From Ignavibacteria bacterium (GTDB lineage Bacteria; Bacteroidota; Ignavibacteria; Tepidaquicellales; Tepidaquicellaceae): 64,000 nt of DNA. Shown piece after piece: positions 20,300-29,819 of this stretch (positions are counted from its first letter, which is position 1; the number at the start of each line of letters is the position of its first letter). The DNA lies in contig JABAQZ010000023.1 of NCBI GenBank assembly GCA_019187405.1, forward strand, positions 1 to 64,000, given 5' to 3'. The notes below the pieces were generated by a model, which was not told where the DNA came from, ran no database searches, and saw only the letters and a list, made by a program, of their open reading frames with translations. The translations under genes and the position numbers were made by a program.

Positions 20300-21544
20300 A
20301 TGCCAATCAAAATAGCTACAAATATTCATTCCGGAGCTAAGATAAAAGTCGTCGGTGTCGGCGGCGGCGGCGGTAATGTGCTCAACTCTATGGTGGATAA
20401 AGGAATTGAAGGCGTAGAGTTCATTGCTATCAACACTGATGCGCAGGTATTGGAAGTAAACAGGGCCGAAACTAAAATCCAAATCGGAAGAAGTCTGACT
20501 AAAGGACTTGGAACCGGCATGGATGATGAAATAGGATACAAGGCAGTCGAAGAAAGCAGAAATGAAATTGAGGAAATACTTACCGGAAGCGACATGGTTT
20601 TCATTACTGCCGGAATGGGAGGTGGAACGGGTACTGGAGGTGCGCCTGCAGTTTCAAGAATTGCAAAAAGTCTCAATGCGCTTGTGGTTGCCATAGTAAC
20701 TACACCGTTTAATTTCGAAGGTAAGCCCAAAATGGAGCTTGCTAAAAAGGGAATAGAAAAACTTAAGAATGAAGTTGACAGTCTTATTGTTATTCCGAAT
20801 CAGAATATAACAAGACTAATCAGCAAGGATGCAACAAAAGCTGAAGCCTTTGATCTTGCCAACAAAGTTCTTTTTAATGCTGCAAGAGGTATTTCAAAAA
20901 TCATTACTGATATCGGCGATATTAATGTCGATTTTGCTGATGTGAGAACCATTATGAGGGATACTGGTGAAGCAATGATTGGAACCGGAATTGCAAGCGG
21001 AGAAAACAGGGCAGAAAGAGCTACACATGATGCGCTGGTAAATCCTATACTCGATGAAATAAATATCAAAGGTTCAAAATGCGTCTTAACAAACATCTGC
21101 AGCAACGGTAAAATTATTTTTACCGAAATAGAAAGAATAAATGAGATAATAAAAGAAGCAGCCGGTGAAGATGCAAAATTCATAATCGGACTTGTAGATG
21201 ATGAAAAAATGGGAGAGGAAATAATGGTTACGGTAATTGCAACTGGTTTTTCAAAAAAAGAAAACGCTGCAAGTAAGGAAACTGTCGAACAGAAAAAATC
21301 CGGGAAGTTTTTTGAAGGTTATGACAATCAAGCCGGTAAAATTACGAATATGCCGACTGTTGATGAAATCAAGATTTATGATACGCCGTCATATTTAAGA
21401 AGAGAAATAAAACTCAATGACGATTTAAGCGAGGATATTAAAAAAATAAAACCAAAGGAAGAGGAAGTAGATCTTGGATTTGAGGACTTTAACATTGATG
21501 ACGATTTTTCAAAGCCGGCGTTTCTTAGAAGACAGATGGATTAA
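20300..21544 (+). CDS. ftsZ: Cell division GTPase FtsZ
   Basis: FtsZ is the tubulin-like GTPase that forms the division ring. VGVGGGGGNVLNSM and the tubulin signature GGGTGTGGAPAVS mark the GTP site; NVDFADV and DTGEAMIG follow. The ordered core ends near residue 320. The tail carries the canonical C-terminal peptide KPAFLRRQ (residues 404-411), which binds FtsA. A second similar segment, TPSYLRREIK, lies earlier in the linker at about residues 362-371. AAGGAAAAT upstream of the ATG can serve as ribosome-binding site. An 83-base AT-rich spacer separates it from ftsA. Confidence 0.98.
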   Translation: MPIKIATNIHSGAKIKVVGVGGGGGNVLNSMVDKGIEGVEFIAINTDAQVLEVNRAETKIQIGRSLTKGLGTGMDDEIGYKAVEESRNEIEEILTGSDMVFITAGMGGGTGTGGAPAVSRIAKSLNALVVAIVTTPFNFEGKPKMELAKKGIEKLKNEVDSLIVIPNQNITRLISKDATKAEAFDLANKVLFNAARGISKIITDIGDINVDFADVRTIMRDTGEAMIGTGIASGENRAERATHDALVNPILDEINIKGSKCVLTNICSNGKIIFTEIERINEIIKEAAGEDAKFIIGLVDDEKMGEEIMVTVIATGFSKKENAASKETVEQKKSGKFFEGYDNQAGKITNMPTVDEIKIYDTPSYLRREIKLNDDLSEDIKKIKPKEEEVDLGFEDFNIDDDFSKPAFLRRQMD

Positions 21545-21561
21545 GCAAAACCAGTTTGCTT
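21543..21561 (+). terminator. Weak hairpin after ftsZ
   Basis: AAGCAAA (21543-21549) pairs with TTTGCTT (21555-21561) across a 5-base loop, overlapping the ftsZ stop codon. There is no T-run after it, so it may only protect the mRNA end. No better terminator was seen before the next transcription unit. Confidence 0.35.
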
Positions 21562-21736
21562 CAGGAAATAATACAAATGTAAATGCAATCGGTTAACAGG
21601 ATTAAGTTTAGTTTAAATAAGTTTGAATCAACAATTTAATTTTTTGCATAAGGTAAAATATTTTATTTGAATGTTATTAATTCATCTGATTTTAATAACA
21701 ATCAGTTTTTTGCGTCGAATGAGTTTTAGTTCACCT

Positions 21737-22168
21737 CTATATTTCTTCATGCAGTCTCGCAGCAGATTTTGTAAACGTTATATCGTTTTTTGTTCTTAAT
21801 AATTCGGCAGTATATTTCAGAAAATCATAATGAGTTTTCTAATATCCTTCATGAATGAGATTTTCGAATTTAAGATAAAGCCGGAATGCATCAATCATTA
21901 GAGAGCTTCTTCATTCAGATTCATTTCATAAAAAATTCTTATCGTAAAGTTTTTTAGGCTGACTTTCAAAGAGAAAAGAAAATTTTTTTAAATTATCACT
22001 CGAATATAATAAAGAGAGTAAACAAACTCGCAGTACTTTCTAAATTCATTTTTATCAATAGATTTACTACTGAAAAGAGCTTTGAAGTTTTCAAAAAATA
22101 ATTAGTTTTAGTAAACATTAAATTCGAAGACATTCTGTGAATTTGAGATTTACAATTATTAATTTCAT
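21737..22168 (-). pseudogene. Decayed gene of unknown family
   Basis: Reading the - strand from an ATG at 22168 down to a TAG at 21737, protein-like sequence appears in successive frames broken by stops and frame changes. Legible pieces include KALFSSKSIDKNEF and KYCEFVYSLYYI, then NFTIRIFYEMNLNEEAL, then MIDAFRLYLKFENL, HYDFLKYTAELL and AAARL-like residues before the stop. The amphipathic, helix-rich composition looks like a repeat-helix (TPR-like) protein, but the family was not identified. At least three disruptions are seen, so it is not expressed as a whole. It occupies most of the 700-base gap between ftsZ and the metH promoter. Confidence 0.65.
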
Positions 22169-22206
22169 TTTAAAAAATATAATATTATCACGGATATTAA
22201 ACTAAA

Positions 22207-22237
22207 TTGTTATTATCAGGTAATAAGTATATATTTG
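22207..22237 (+). promoter_or_regulatory. Bacteroidota-type promoter of the SAM riboswitch-metH unit
   Basis: TTG (22207-22209) and TATATTTG (22230-22237) are separated by 20 bases, matching the Bacteroidota promoter pattern TTG-N19-21-TAnnTTTG. Transcription would start near 22243, about 20 bases before the first riboswitch helix. Confidence 0.7.
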
Positions 22238-22261
22238 CAACGAATATTGTTCTTACAAATT

Positions 22262-22380
22262 CTGACTTATGGAGAAAGGTGGAGGGATTAGGCCCTGTGA
22301 AACCTTGGCAACCGTCTCATAATTTAATGTGAAGAAAGGTGCCAATTCCTATCCCTGCAATATGGGAAGAGATGAGTTAG
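22262..22380 (+). ncRNA. SAM-I (S-box) riboswitch aptamer
   Basis: The segment contains the S-box core: GGTGGAGGGA near 22278, CCTGTGAAACC and GGCAACC in the middle, and AGGTGCCAATTCC at 22337-22349. Helix P1 can form over 9 bp between 22262-22270 and 22372-22380 with two G-U pairs. The aptamer binds S-adenosylmethionine and here precedes metH, so methionine synthase is predicted to be shut off when SAM is abundant. GAAGAGAT (22366-22373) can instead pair with ATCTCTTC (22414-22421) to form an antiterminator. Confidence 0.95.
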
Positions 22381-22411
22381 AAGAATGAAATATTAAAAAT
22401 TTTATAATATT

Positions 22412-22448
22412 AAATCTCTTCAGACTTATCCGAAGAGATTTTTTTTTT
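22412..22448 (+). terminator. Riboswitch expression-platform terminator
   Basis: A perfect 10-bp stem (22412-22421 with 22432-22441) is followed by a run of T to 22448. Its 5' arm is complementary to 22366-22373 at the 3' side of the aptamer, so terminator and antiterminator are mutually exclusive. This indicates transcriptional OFF control by SAM. Confidence 0.92.
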
Positions 22449-22505
22449 GCAGGTAATTAGAAAAATATTAGATAAATTTAAAATATAAATTAAAAAAAAT
22501 TGTTT

Positions 22506-25500
22506 ATGAAAGATTTAAGAAATATTCTTAAAGAGCGAATACTTATACTTGATGGTGCGATGGGAACCATGATACAAAGTTACAAGCTTGAAGAAAGCGA
22601 TTTCAGAGGTAAAAAGTTTGCAGGACACGAACATTCGCTAAAAGGAAACAACGACATTCTTTCAATAACAAGACCAGAAGTTATAAGAGAAATTCATGAG
22701 AAATATTTTGAAGCCGGAGCTGACATTGCTGGCACGAATACATTTAGTTCTACTTCAATAGCACAGGCAGATTACAAAATGGAAAAATATGTTTATGAAA
22801 TTAATTTTGAATCGGCAAAAATTGCAAAGGAAGCTGCAGATAAATTTACAAAAATCAATCCAGGAAAACCAAGATTTGTTGCCGGCTCGATGGGTCCGAC
22901 TAATAAAACTGCATCGCTTTCGCCTGATGTAAACGATCCCGGATTCAGGGCAATTACATTTGATCAACTTATGACTGCGTATTATGAACAGGCGAAAGGT
23001 CTGATGGATGGAGGAGCGGACATTTTATTAATTGAAACTATTTTTGATACACTAAATGCCAAAGCAGCACTTTATGCTGCAGAAAAGTTATTCAAAGATA
23101 CGGGAAGAAAAATTCCAGTGATGGTTTCTGGAACAATAACCGATGCAAGCGGAAGGACGCTTTCGGGACAAACAGTGGAGGCATTTTTAATTTCTGTCTG
23201 TCATCATGATTTATTCAGCATAGGATTTAATTGTGCATTAGGAGCGAAGCAGCTGAGACCTCATATCTCTACTCTTGCGGAAAAATCAGAATTACCGGTA
23301 AGCGCACATCCGAATGCGGGTCTCCCGAATGAATTCGGACAATATGATGAAACTCCAGAGTCAACAGCAAAACAGATTGAAGAGTTTTTGAAGGAAGGGC
23401 TTATAAATATTGTAGGAGGATGCTGTGGTACGACGCCCGAACATATCAAGGCGATTGCCGAAGTTGCACAAAAATATAAACCGAGAATACTACCTGAGAT
23501 TGAGCGGATTCCAAGATTCAGCGGGCTTGAACCACTGGAAGTTTATAAAGGCAGTAATTTTGTAAATGTAGGCGAGAGAACAAATATAACCGGTTCGGCA
23601 GTTTTTAAAAAGCTTATCGTTCAGGGAGATTTCGAAGGGGCTTTGTCGGTTGCAAGACATCAGGTGGAAGGCGGCGCGCAAATTATTGATGTAAATATGG
23701 ATGAAGGCATGCTTGACTCTGAAGAAACAATGACAAAATTTCTTCATCTGATTGCATCCGAACCTGATATTGCCAAACTTCCGGTTATGATAGATTCTTC
23801 AAAATGGTCTGTGATTGAAGCCGGATTGAAATGTTTACAAGGTAAGTCGATCGTCAATTCGATTTCATTGAAGGAAGGCGAAAGTAAATTCAAGGAATAT
23901 GCCGAGAAAATAAAAATGTATGGTGCTTCAGTAATTGTAATGGCTTTTGATGAAAAAGGACAGGCAGATTCTTATGAAAGAAAAATTGAAATATGTAAAA
24001 GAGCATATGATATTTTAACAAAAGAGCTGAGTTTTTATCCGGAAGACATAATCTTTGATCCTAACATTCTCACGATTGCAACAGGCATCGAAGAGCATAA
24101 CAATTATGCAGTTGATTTTATCAAAGCAGCGAGGTGGATTAAGGAAAACCTTCCAGGCGCACAGGTAAGCGGAGGTGTAAGCAATATTTCATTTTCATTC
24201 CGAGGGAACAACGTTGTAAGAGAAGCAATGCATTCGGCATTTCTATATCATGCTATTAAAGCAGGTATGGACATGGGAATCGTGAATCCGGGAATGATTG
24301 AAGTGTATGAGGAGATTCCAAAAAATCTTCTTGAAAGAGTGGAAGACGTGATATTAAATAGAAGACCGGATGCTACCGAGAGACTTGTTGAATTTGCGGA
24401 GGGACTAAAGCAAAAAGGCAAAGTGCAGGTAAAAGATGAAAGCTGGAGGAAGCAGGATGTCAAGTCAAGACTCACACATTCTCTTGTAAAAGGAATTACA
24501 GAATATATTGAACAGGACACAGAAGAAGCAAGAAAGATGTTTGACAAGCCGATAAGCGTCATTGAAGGTCCTCTGATGGACGGAATGAACGTAGTGGGAG
24601 ATCTTTTTGGTGAAGGAAAAATGTTTTTGCCTCAGGTGGTAAAGAGCGCACGAGTAATGAAGAAAGCAGTTGCATATCTTCTCCCATACATTGAAGCCGA
24701 AAAAACTGCGGATAAAAAATCCAAAGGAAAGATTTTAATGGCAACTGTTAAAGGTGATGTTCATGATATTGGAAAAAATATTGTCGGGGTTGTGCTCGGC
24801 TGCAATAATTATGAAGTGATCGATCTAGGAGTAATGGCAACAAGTGAAAAAATTCTTGAAACTGCAAGAAAAGAAAAGGTTGATATAATAGGTCTTAGCG
24901 GACTTATAACTCCTTCGCTTGATGAAATGGTGCATGTGGCAAAAGAGCTGGAAAGGGAGGAGTTTGATATACCGTTGCTCATCGGAGGAGCGACGACTTC
25001 TAAAGTACACACGGCTGTAAAGATTGAGCAAAATTATAAAAGAGCTCAGACAATACATGTGCTCGATGCCTCGAGATCGGTTCCTGTGGTAAACAGTCTG
25101 CTCGGAGAAAATAAAAATAAATTTGTCGATGATATAAAGCTTGAGTATTTCAAACTTCGTGAGCATCATTTAAAAAACAGAACTCAAAAGCTCTTTCTTA
25201 ATATAGAAGAAGCGCGGAATAATAAACTGAAGATAGATTTCAGGCAGGAAGATGTAACAACGCCAGTTTTTACCGGAACAAAAGTGTTTAAAGATTACCC
25301 GCTTGAAGAAATATCTGAATATATAGATTGGACCCCTTTTTTCAGGACATGGGAGCTTGCAGGAAAATATCCTGAAATACTTGAGGATACGGTAGTTGGA
25401 AAGCATGCAAATGAGCTGTTTAATGATGCAAAGAAAATGCTCGAAGAAATCATAAAGGAAAAGAGACTTACCGCTAACGCCGTAGTAGGGATATGGGAAG

Positions 25501-26171
25501 CTAATTCAAGAGGTGATGACATTGAAGTATATACAAATGAAAAAAGGAATAAAATTAAAACAGTATTTCATACATTGAGGCAGCAAAGCCGGAAAAGCAA
25601 TAACATACCAAATTTTGCGCTGTCTGATTTTGTTGCACCAAAGGAATCAGGTATTAAAGATTACATTGGAGGATTTGCTGTTACAGCTGGAATTGGCATT
25701 GAGAAATGGATTAAGAAATATGAAAAAGATAATGATGATTATTCAAAAATAATGATGCAGGCACTTGCAGACAGGCTTGCAGAAGCTTTTGCGGAACTCA
25801 TGCATAAGCGTTTGAGAACAGAATTCTGGGGTTATTCAAAAGACGAAACATTTGATAACGAATCTCTTATCAGGGAAAAATACAGAGGTATTAGACCTGC
25901 GCCGGGATATCCTGCATCGCCTGACCATACTGAAAAAATAATTTTATTCAAAGAACTTGAGGCAGAAAAAAATGCCGGAATAAAATTAACCGAAAGTCTG
26001 GCAATGTATCCGGCATCTTCGGTCAGCGGATTATATTTTGCTCATCCGGATTCTAAATATTTCGGAGTTGGAAAAATCGGAAAAGATCAGATTGCGGATT
26101 ATGCAAAAAGGAAAGGCATGAGTTTGAATGATGCAGAGAAATGGTTGTCACCAAGTCTGAACTACGATTGA
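22506..26171 (+). CDS. metH: Cobalamin-dependent methionine synthase
   Basis: MetH methylates homocysteine with 5-methyltetrahydrofolate through methylcobalamin. All four modules are present in about 1221 residues: the homocysteine domain with zinc cysteines ([17 protein letters not shown]); the pterin domain ([10 protein letters not shown], then PVMIDSSKW); the cobalamin cap and Rossmann domain with [12 protein letters not shown], whose His is the axial cobalt ligand; and the reactivation domain with [12 protein letters not shown] for SAM binding. The frame is open from a TTG at 22500, but the ATG at 22506 is the better start. The upstream SAM-I riboswitch controls it. Confidence 0.98.
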   Translation: MKDLRNILKERILILDGAMGTMIQSYKLEESDFRGKKFAGHEHSLKGNNDILSITRPEVIREIHEKYFEAGADIAGTNTFSSTSIAQADYKMEKYVYEINFESAKIAKEAADKFTKINPGKPRFVAGSMGPTNKTASLSPDVNDPGFRAITFDQLMTAYYEQAKGLMDGGADILLIETIFDTLNAKAALYAAEKLFKDTGRKIPVMVSGTITDASGRTLSGQTVEAFLISVCHHDLFSIGFNCALGAKQLRPHISTLAEKSELPVSAHPNAGLPNEFGQYDETPESTAKQIEEFLKEGLINIVGGCCGTTPEHIKAIAEVAQKYKPRILPEIERIPRFSGLEPLEVYKGSNFVNVGERTNITGSAVFKKLIVQGDFEGALSVARHQVEGGAQIIDVNMDEGMLDSEETMTKFLHLIASEPDIAKLPVMIDSSKWSVIEAGLKCLQGKSIVNSISLKEGESKFKEYAEKIKMYGASVIVMAFDEKGQADSYERKIEICKRAYDILTKELSFYPEDIIFDPNILTIATGIEEHNNYAVDFIKAARWIKENLPGAQVSGGVSNISFSFRGNNVVREAMHSAFLYHAIKAGMDMGIVNPGMIEVYEEIPKNLLERVEDVILNRRPDATERLVEFAEGLKQKGKVQVKDESWRKQDVKSRLTHSLVKGITEYIEQDTEEARKMFDKPISVIEGPLMDGMNVVGDLFGEGKMFLPQVVKSARVMKKAVAYLLPYIEAEKTADKKSKGKILMATVKGDVHDIGKNIVGVVLGCNNYEVIDLGVMATSEKILETARKEKVDIIGLSGLITPSLDEMVHVAKELEREEFDIPLLIGGATTSKVHTAVKIEQNYKRAQTIHVLDASRSVPVVNSLLGENKNKFVDDIKLEYFKLREHHLKNRTQKLFLNIEEARNNKLKIDFRQEDVTTPVFTGTKVFKDYPLEEISEYIDWTPFFRTWELAGKYPEILEDTVVGKHANELFNDAKKMLEEIIKEKRLTANAVVGIWEANSRGDDIEVYTNEKRNKIKTVFHTLRQQSRKSNNIPNFALSDFVAPKESGIKDYIGGFAVTAGIGIEKWIKKYEKDNDDYSKIMMQALADRLAEAFAELMHKRLRTEFWGYSKDETFDNESLIREKYRGIRPAPGYPASPDHTEKIILFKELEAEKNAGIKLTESLAMYPASSVSGLYFAHPDSKYFGVGKIGKDQIADYAKRKGMSLNDAEKWLSPSLNYD

Positions 26172-26214
26172 AAAAAATTCTGTAGCTTAATTAAATTGAA
26201 ATTAAGTTAATATA

Positions 26215-26436
26215 ATGCAGTTAACCGGAAAGTTTTTAATAATAATTGGAGTAATCATAATAATATCAGGACTGATAATGACTTTCTACGGTAAAATACC
26301 GTTTTTAGGTAAACTGCCCGGTGATATCAGCATCAAAGGTAAAAACTATTCGGTGTATATACCTATTGCAACATCTTTGCTGATCAGTCTGCTGATTTCA
26401 CTTATTCTTTATTTATACAACAAACTTTTTAAATAA
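26215..26436 (+). CDS. DUF2905-family small membrane protein
   Basis: The 73-residue protein has two membrane segments (about 5-25 and 48-69) joined by a conserved loop containing LGKLPGDISIKGKNY. This matches the DUF2905 family (short bacterial membrane proteins with an LPGDI motif). Function is unknown. It lies 43 bases after metH and may share its transcript. Confidence 0.85.
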   Translation: MQLTGKFLIIIGVIIIISGLIMTFYGKIPFLGKLPGDISIKGKNYSVYIPIATSLLISLLISLILYLYNKLFK

Positions 26437-26481
26437 AAAAAAATCAGTAAGCGCTATTTTAAGAATTTCCATTTAAAGTAA

Positions 26482-27519
26482 TCAATCAATTTTTATCATA
26501 TTATTTTTCTCTCCCATATCAAACATATCCTGATAAGGTCCGTATTTATGTTGAACTTCTGAAAATCCGTCATCATAAGGCTGAAAAGGAAAATCAATAG
26601 GTTTTTGAAGTAAGTCGGGATAATCATCTTTGACACCAGGAAAATTACTTCTTGGCATAGTATTTATATATGCAGCTACATCATAAGAATCTTCAAGAGT
26701 CAAGTCAGCAGCATTGTAGGGCATTTTAGAATAAATAAATGAAGTTGCCATCAGCAGTCTGTACATTCCGGCTCCATCGTTAAAGCTCTTGTTACCCATA
26801 ATGGGAGGGAAATTATAACCCTGCGATGAATCGGCTTTAACATCGACATTTGACGAGCTATTCAAAACACCTTGCCCGTTTTCTGCATGACAAGTAGTAC
26901 AGTATCTGTTGAAAATAATTTTGCCTGCCGAAGGATCTGCAGCTCTGTTAATCAGATTAATTTTCGGAAGTCCTTGTTCTAAAGTTTTAGCGCCTTTGGG
27001 AACAAGTGAACTCAGCCATTTTATATACTCGACAAGTGCATTCATCTCTTCGGAATTTTCAGGCATTGGTCTGCCGTTCATACTTCTCATAAGGCAACTG
27101 TTAATTCTTTGCTGAATTGAAATCACTTTTGATGATCTCGGATCATATTCAGGATAATCATTATAGACACCAATAAGCCCAAGAACATATTTTATGGTTC
27201 CGCCTTTAAAATGACAATTCTGGCAGTCCATGTTTGTTCCGGTAAATCTTTTTGCGGTATCTTTTACATCCGGTCCGATATAATTATATGTATGAATAAA
27301 GATATATCTTCCAAGTCTTATCAGATCACCTTTTTCATCTTGTGGTATTGTATTTAAATCCGGAACTTTCCATTCAGCGATAGTATCCTTTTTTTCAGTT
27401 TTAACTTCTTTTTTACACGACAAAAAAGGATGTGAGTTGTATGAGATTAGATAGAGAGAGATGATTACTGAAAAAACAATAAAACCTAATTTTTGAGAGT
27501 TGGAAAAAAATGTTTTCAT
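26482..27519 (-). CDS. Diheme c-type cytochrome, TsdA (thiosulfate dehydrogenase)-like
   Basis: Two CxxCH heme sites are visible: CQNCH near residue 100 and CTTCH near residue 210. Between them, RINSCLMRSMNGRPMP is the conserved segment of the TsdA/SoxA-like cytochrome group, which oxidises thiosulfate to tetrathionate or acts in the reverse direction. The export signal (residues 1-35) ends in FLSC, so the protein may be lipid-anchored, although the lipobox is imperfect. The ATG at 27519 is preferred over an upstream TTG at 27543. Which substrate is used cannot be settled; the family also contains uncharacterised electron-transfer members. It is divergent from the sigma factor gene. Confidence 0.8.
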   Translation of the reverse strand: MKTFFSNSQKLGFIVFSVIISLYLISYNSHPFLSCKKEVKTEKKDTIAEWKVPDLNTIPQDEKGDLIRLGRYIFIHTYNYIGPDVKDTAKRFTGTNMDCQNCHFKGGTIKYVLGLIGVYNDYPEYDPRSSKVISIQQRINSCLMRSMNGRPMPENSEEMNALVEYIKWLSSLVPKGAKTLEQGLPKINLINRAADPSAGKIIFNRYCTTCHAENGQGVLNSSSNVDVKADSSQGYNFPPIMGNKSFNDGAGMYRLLMATSFIYSKMPYNAADLTLEDSYDVAAYINTMPRSNFPGVKDDYPDLLQKPIDFPFQPYDDGFSEVQHKYGPYQDMFDMGEKNNMIKID

Positions 27520-27680
27520 GATTTTTCTTTTAAATTTAATCAATTTAAATTTATTAAAATATCTATAAATTGATTTTATGTTGAATAAATCTGTCTTAAA
27601 TTTAAGCCGGAAATTATATACTGAAATTTGCGACTTTTTTTATCTTTAAAACGTCTAATGATCAAATAACTTATAGGTTA

Positions 27681-27690
27681 CGGTTAACCG
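27681..27690. promoter_or_regulatory. Perfect 10-bp palindrome before the ECF sigma gene
   Basis: CGGTTAACCG is perfectly self-complementary and ends four bases before the sigma-factor ATG; a half copy (GGTTA) precedes it. It could be an operator in the divergent promoter region, or chance. No confident promoter elements were found beside it. Confidence 0.3.
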
Positions 27691-27694
27691 ATTA

Positions 27695-28300
27695 ATGAAA
27701 AACAATAAAGATATCTTTATCGAGCTTTTAAGACCGGAGTATTCAGATGCTTTAAAATACTGCAAAGCACTTTGCTCAAAGCGATCGGCAGAAGATGCAC
27801 AAGACGTTCTGCAGCAATCTTTTCTGAAAGCTTTGGAAAACTTTGATTCGCTTTCGGATAAATCAAAATTCAAATCGTGGTTTTTTAAGATAATCACAAG
27901 AGAATTTTATAATTTAATTCGAAATGATTTTTGGAAAAAATTTCTGCCAGTTGGAAATCCGAAAAGTAACAATGAATTTCCCAATGTGTATTCAAGGCAG
28001 GATGAAAACGGTACTGGAATGCTTTTAAGAAAAGCTTTATCTGTTATTTCGAATGAAGAAAGATCAGCAATACTTCTTTTTGAAATCGGCGGGTTCAGCA
28101 TTGAGGAAATCAGAAATATTCAAAACGAGAAAAGTCTTTCCTCTATAAAATCAAGACTTTCGAGAGCAAGAAAAAAAATGAAAGACTTCATCGAAAAGGA
28201 AGAAGAAAATTTGAATAAACAAATTTTAAACAAGACTATTAACATAGGAGACATTAACAATGAAACAATCAGATTGTTACCGGAAACAGACGGAAAATAA
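27695..28300 (+). CDS. ECF-family RNA polymerase sigma factor
   Basis: The 201-residue protein has sigma region 2 near residues 13-80 (EDAQDVLQQSFLKAL, then FKSWFFKIITREF) and region 4 near 120-185 (ISNEERSAILLFEIGGFS, then SIKSRLSRARKKM). Regions 1.1 and 3 are absent, which defines the ECF class. It overlaps the next gene by 41 bases, as ECF sigma factors often do with their anti-sigma partner. It likely directs an envelope or stress regulon; the signal cannot be read from sequence. Confidence 0.93.
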   Translation: MKNNKDIFIELLRPEYSDALKYCKALCSKRSAEDAQDVLQQSFLKALENFDSLSDKSKFKSWFFKIITREFYNLIRNDFWKKFLPVGNPKSNNEFPNVYSRQDENGTGMLLRKALSVISNEERSAILLFEIGGFSIEEIRNIQNEKSLSSIKSRLSRARKKMKDFIEKEEENLNKQILNKTINIGDINNETIRLLPETDGK

Positions 28301-29261
28301 GTACAGTGAAATGTTTGATTTTCTGAAGCAGGAAAACTATGACGATTCTTTTTATAAATCTGAGATTTGGCTCCGAGGTGAAGAATCGTCAGATATTACA
28401 AAAATTAAAAAAAATGAAAGGATATTTATAAAAATGAAAAATTATTTTATTTCGCATAAGCTTAAAATAGCTTATTCATTTATTATGCTCGCATTTATTA
28501 TCGCAGCATGCAGCTACCCGGTTTCGCAGGAAAAAAATCTTGGAGATGTTATTTCATGGACAATTAACAAAAACAATACAGATGCATTAGAAAAAATAAA
28601 CAGCATGGAATGGATAAACACGGGAAATTTATATGTAAACGAAAAAAACATAAACGGAAATATCATCCTTGAATACAATCTCATATTGCCGAAGGATTCT
28701 CATGATAAAGCAGAAAGTTTGAGAAATCAGCTTGGTGCAATTTCAGGAATAAGTTCATTAAAGGTTGTTCCTCTAAACGAAAAAGTTACAAGACCTGTAT
28801 ATTCATTTGCGTTGAATAAAATTTTTAAAGTTGATATAAATGCAACAAACATGAGTAATGACGAGCTAAAAAATGAAATCACATCACAGCTTGAAAAAAA
28901 CGGAATTAACGGAGTTAAGATAGAAATCGAAAGCGGTAAAGACGGAAGAAGAATCTCGAGGATTTTTATTCCCGAGAGCAGCATTAAAGATGAAGGCGGT
29001 TTTGACATGACGATAAAAGACGGCAACAACGAGGAAAGAATTAAGGAGGTCAGAAAGAAAGGAAGCGAAGAAGAGATGTTAAGATTTAAGGGTAAATCTG
29101 ATGATGAAATTAAGAAAATGCTTATTGAAGAATTAAATGATAAAGGAATTACTGAAGACATGATTCAGATTGATAGAGATGGGGATAAGGTTATGATTAA
29201 AATCAATGCCGGGAAACAGGGGTCAGACAAAAAATATGAGTTTGAATCCGAGGAGAAATAA
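28260..29261 (+). CDS. Probable anti-sigma factor with single membrane span
   Basis: The 333-residue protein has a short cytoplasmic part (1-65), one membrane helix (about 66-86, IAYSFIMLAFIIAAC) and a large periplasmic domain of mixed alpha/beta with a charged, Lys/Glu-rich C-terminus. The start at 28260 lies inside the sigma gene and is preceded by a strong AGGAG at 8 bases, which supports coupled translation. No zinc-binding ZAS motif (HxxxCxxC) was seen in the cytosolic part, so it may represent a different anti-sigma type. The role is inferred from topology and coupling. Confidence 0.7.
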   Translation: MKQSDCYRKQTENKYSEMFDFLKQENYDDSFYKSEIWLRGEESSDITKIKKNERIFIKMKNYFISHKLKIAYSFIMLAFIIAACSYPVSQEKNLGDVISWTINKNNTDALEKINSMEWINTGNLYVNEKNINGNIILEYNLILPKDSHDKAESLRNQLGAISGISSLKVVPLNEKVTRPVYSFALNKIFKVDINATNMSNDELKNEITSQLEKNGINGVKIEIESGKDGRRISRIFIPESSIKDEGGFDMTIKDGNNEERIKEVRKKGSEEEMLRFKGKSDDEIKKMLIEELNDKGITEDMIQIDRDGDKVMIKINAGKQGSDKKYEFESEEK

Positions 29262-29283
29262 TTCAGAATTATAAATCGAGCAG

Positions 29284-29318
29284 AAAAAACGGGAGTTAAA
29301 AAACTTCCGTTTTTTTTT
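29284..29318 (+). terminator. Terminator after the sigma/anti-sigma pair
   Basis: A stem of about 14 bp with one G-U pair (29284-29297 with 29302-29315), short A-rich loop and T-run. A-run on the 5' side and T-run on the 3' side also let it act on the convergent queF transcript. Confidence 0.88.
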
Positions 29319-29339
29319 ATGGCAGTTCTGAAATTATTA

Positions 29340-29720
29340 TTACTTTTTTCCGTAACTTGCAGAAATTCTGGATTGGATACCGCCGCGAACTGAGAAATTA
29401 CCCGTTACCTCCATCCATTTTGGCTTCATAACTTTAACGAGATCGTCAAGTATTCTATTGATTACATTCTCATAAAAAATACCTTCGTTTCTGAAAGACT
29501 GCAGGTAAAACTTTAAAGATTTTAGCTCTACACATTTTTTATTTGCAATATATGAGATCGTAATGTTTCCGAAATCAGGCTGACCTGTCTTAGGACACAC
29601 TGAAGTGAACTCGCTTGCATTATGGATAATAATATAATCTCTCGCCGGATATGAGTTATCAAAGACTTCAAGCAAAGAAATCTTATCATCGGATGATTTT
29701 ACAGGATTAAATTTTTTCAT
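29340..29720 (-). CDS. queF: NADPH-dependent 7-cyano-7-deazaguanine (preQ0) reductase
   Basis: QueF reduces the nitrile preQ0 to preQ1 in queuosine tRNA modification. The 126-residue protein is the short, unimodular type. The catalytic cysteine lies in SVCPKTGQPDFG, and the QueF motif ELKSLKFYLQSFRNEG is intact. It is convergent with the anti-sigma gene and shares the bidirectional terminator. No other queuosine genes are in the window. Confidence 0.96.
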   Translation of the reverse strand: MKKFNPVKSSDDKISLLEVFDNSYPARDYIIIHNASEFTSVCPKTGQPDFGNITISYIANKKCVELKSLKFYLQSFRNEGIFYENVINRILDDLVKVMKPKWMEVTGNFSVRGGIQSRISASYGKK

Positions 29721-29819
29721 GCAGTTAATTTATTCAATGAATAAAAAATTTAAAAGACAGATTTTTTTATATCTGAAAAATATAATCTTTAATAGTTAAA
29801 TTGAACACAAAATTTTTCA

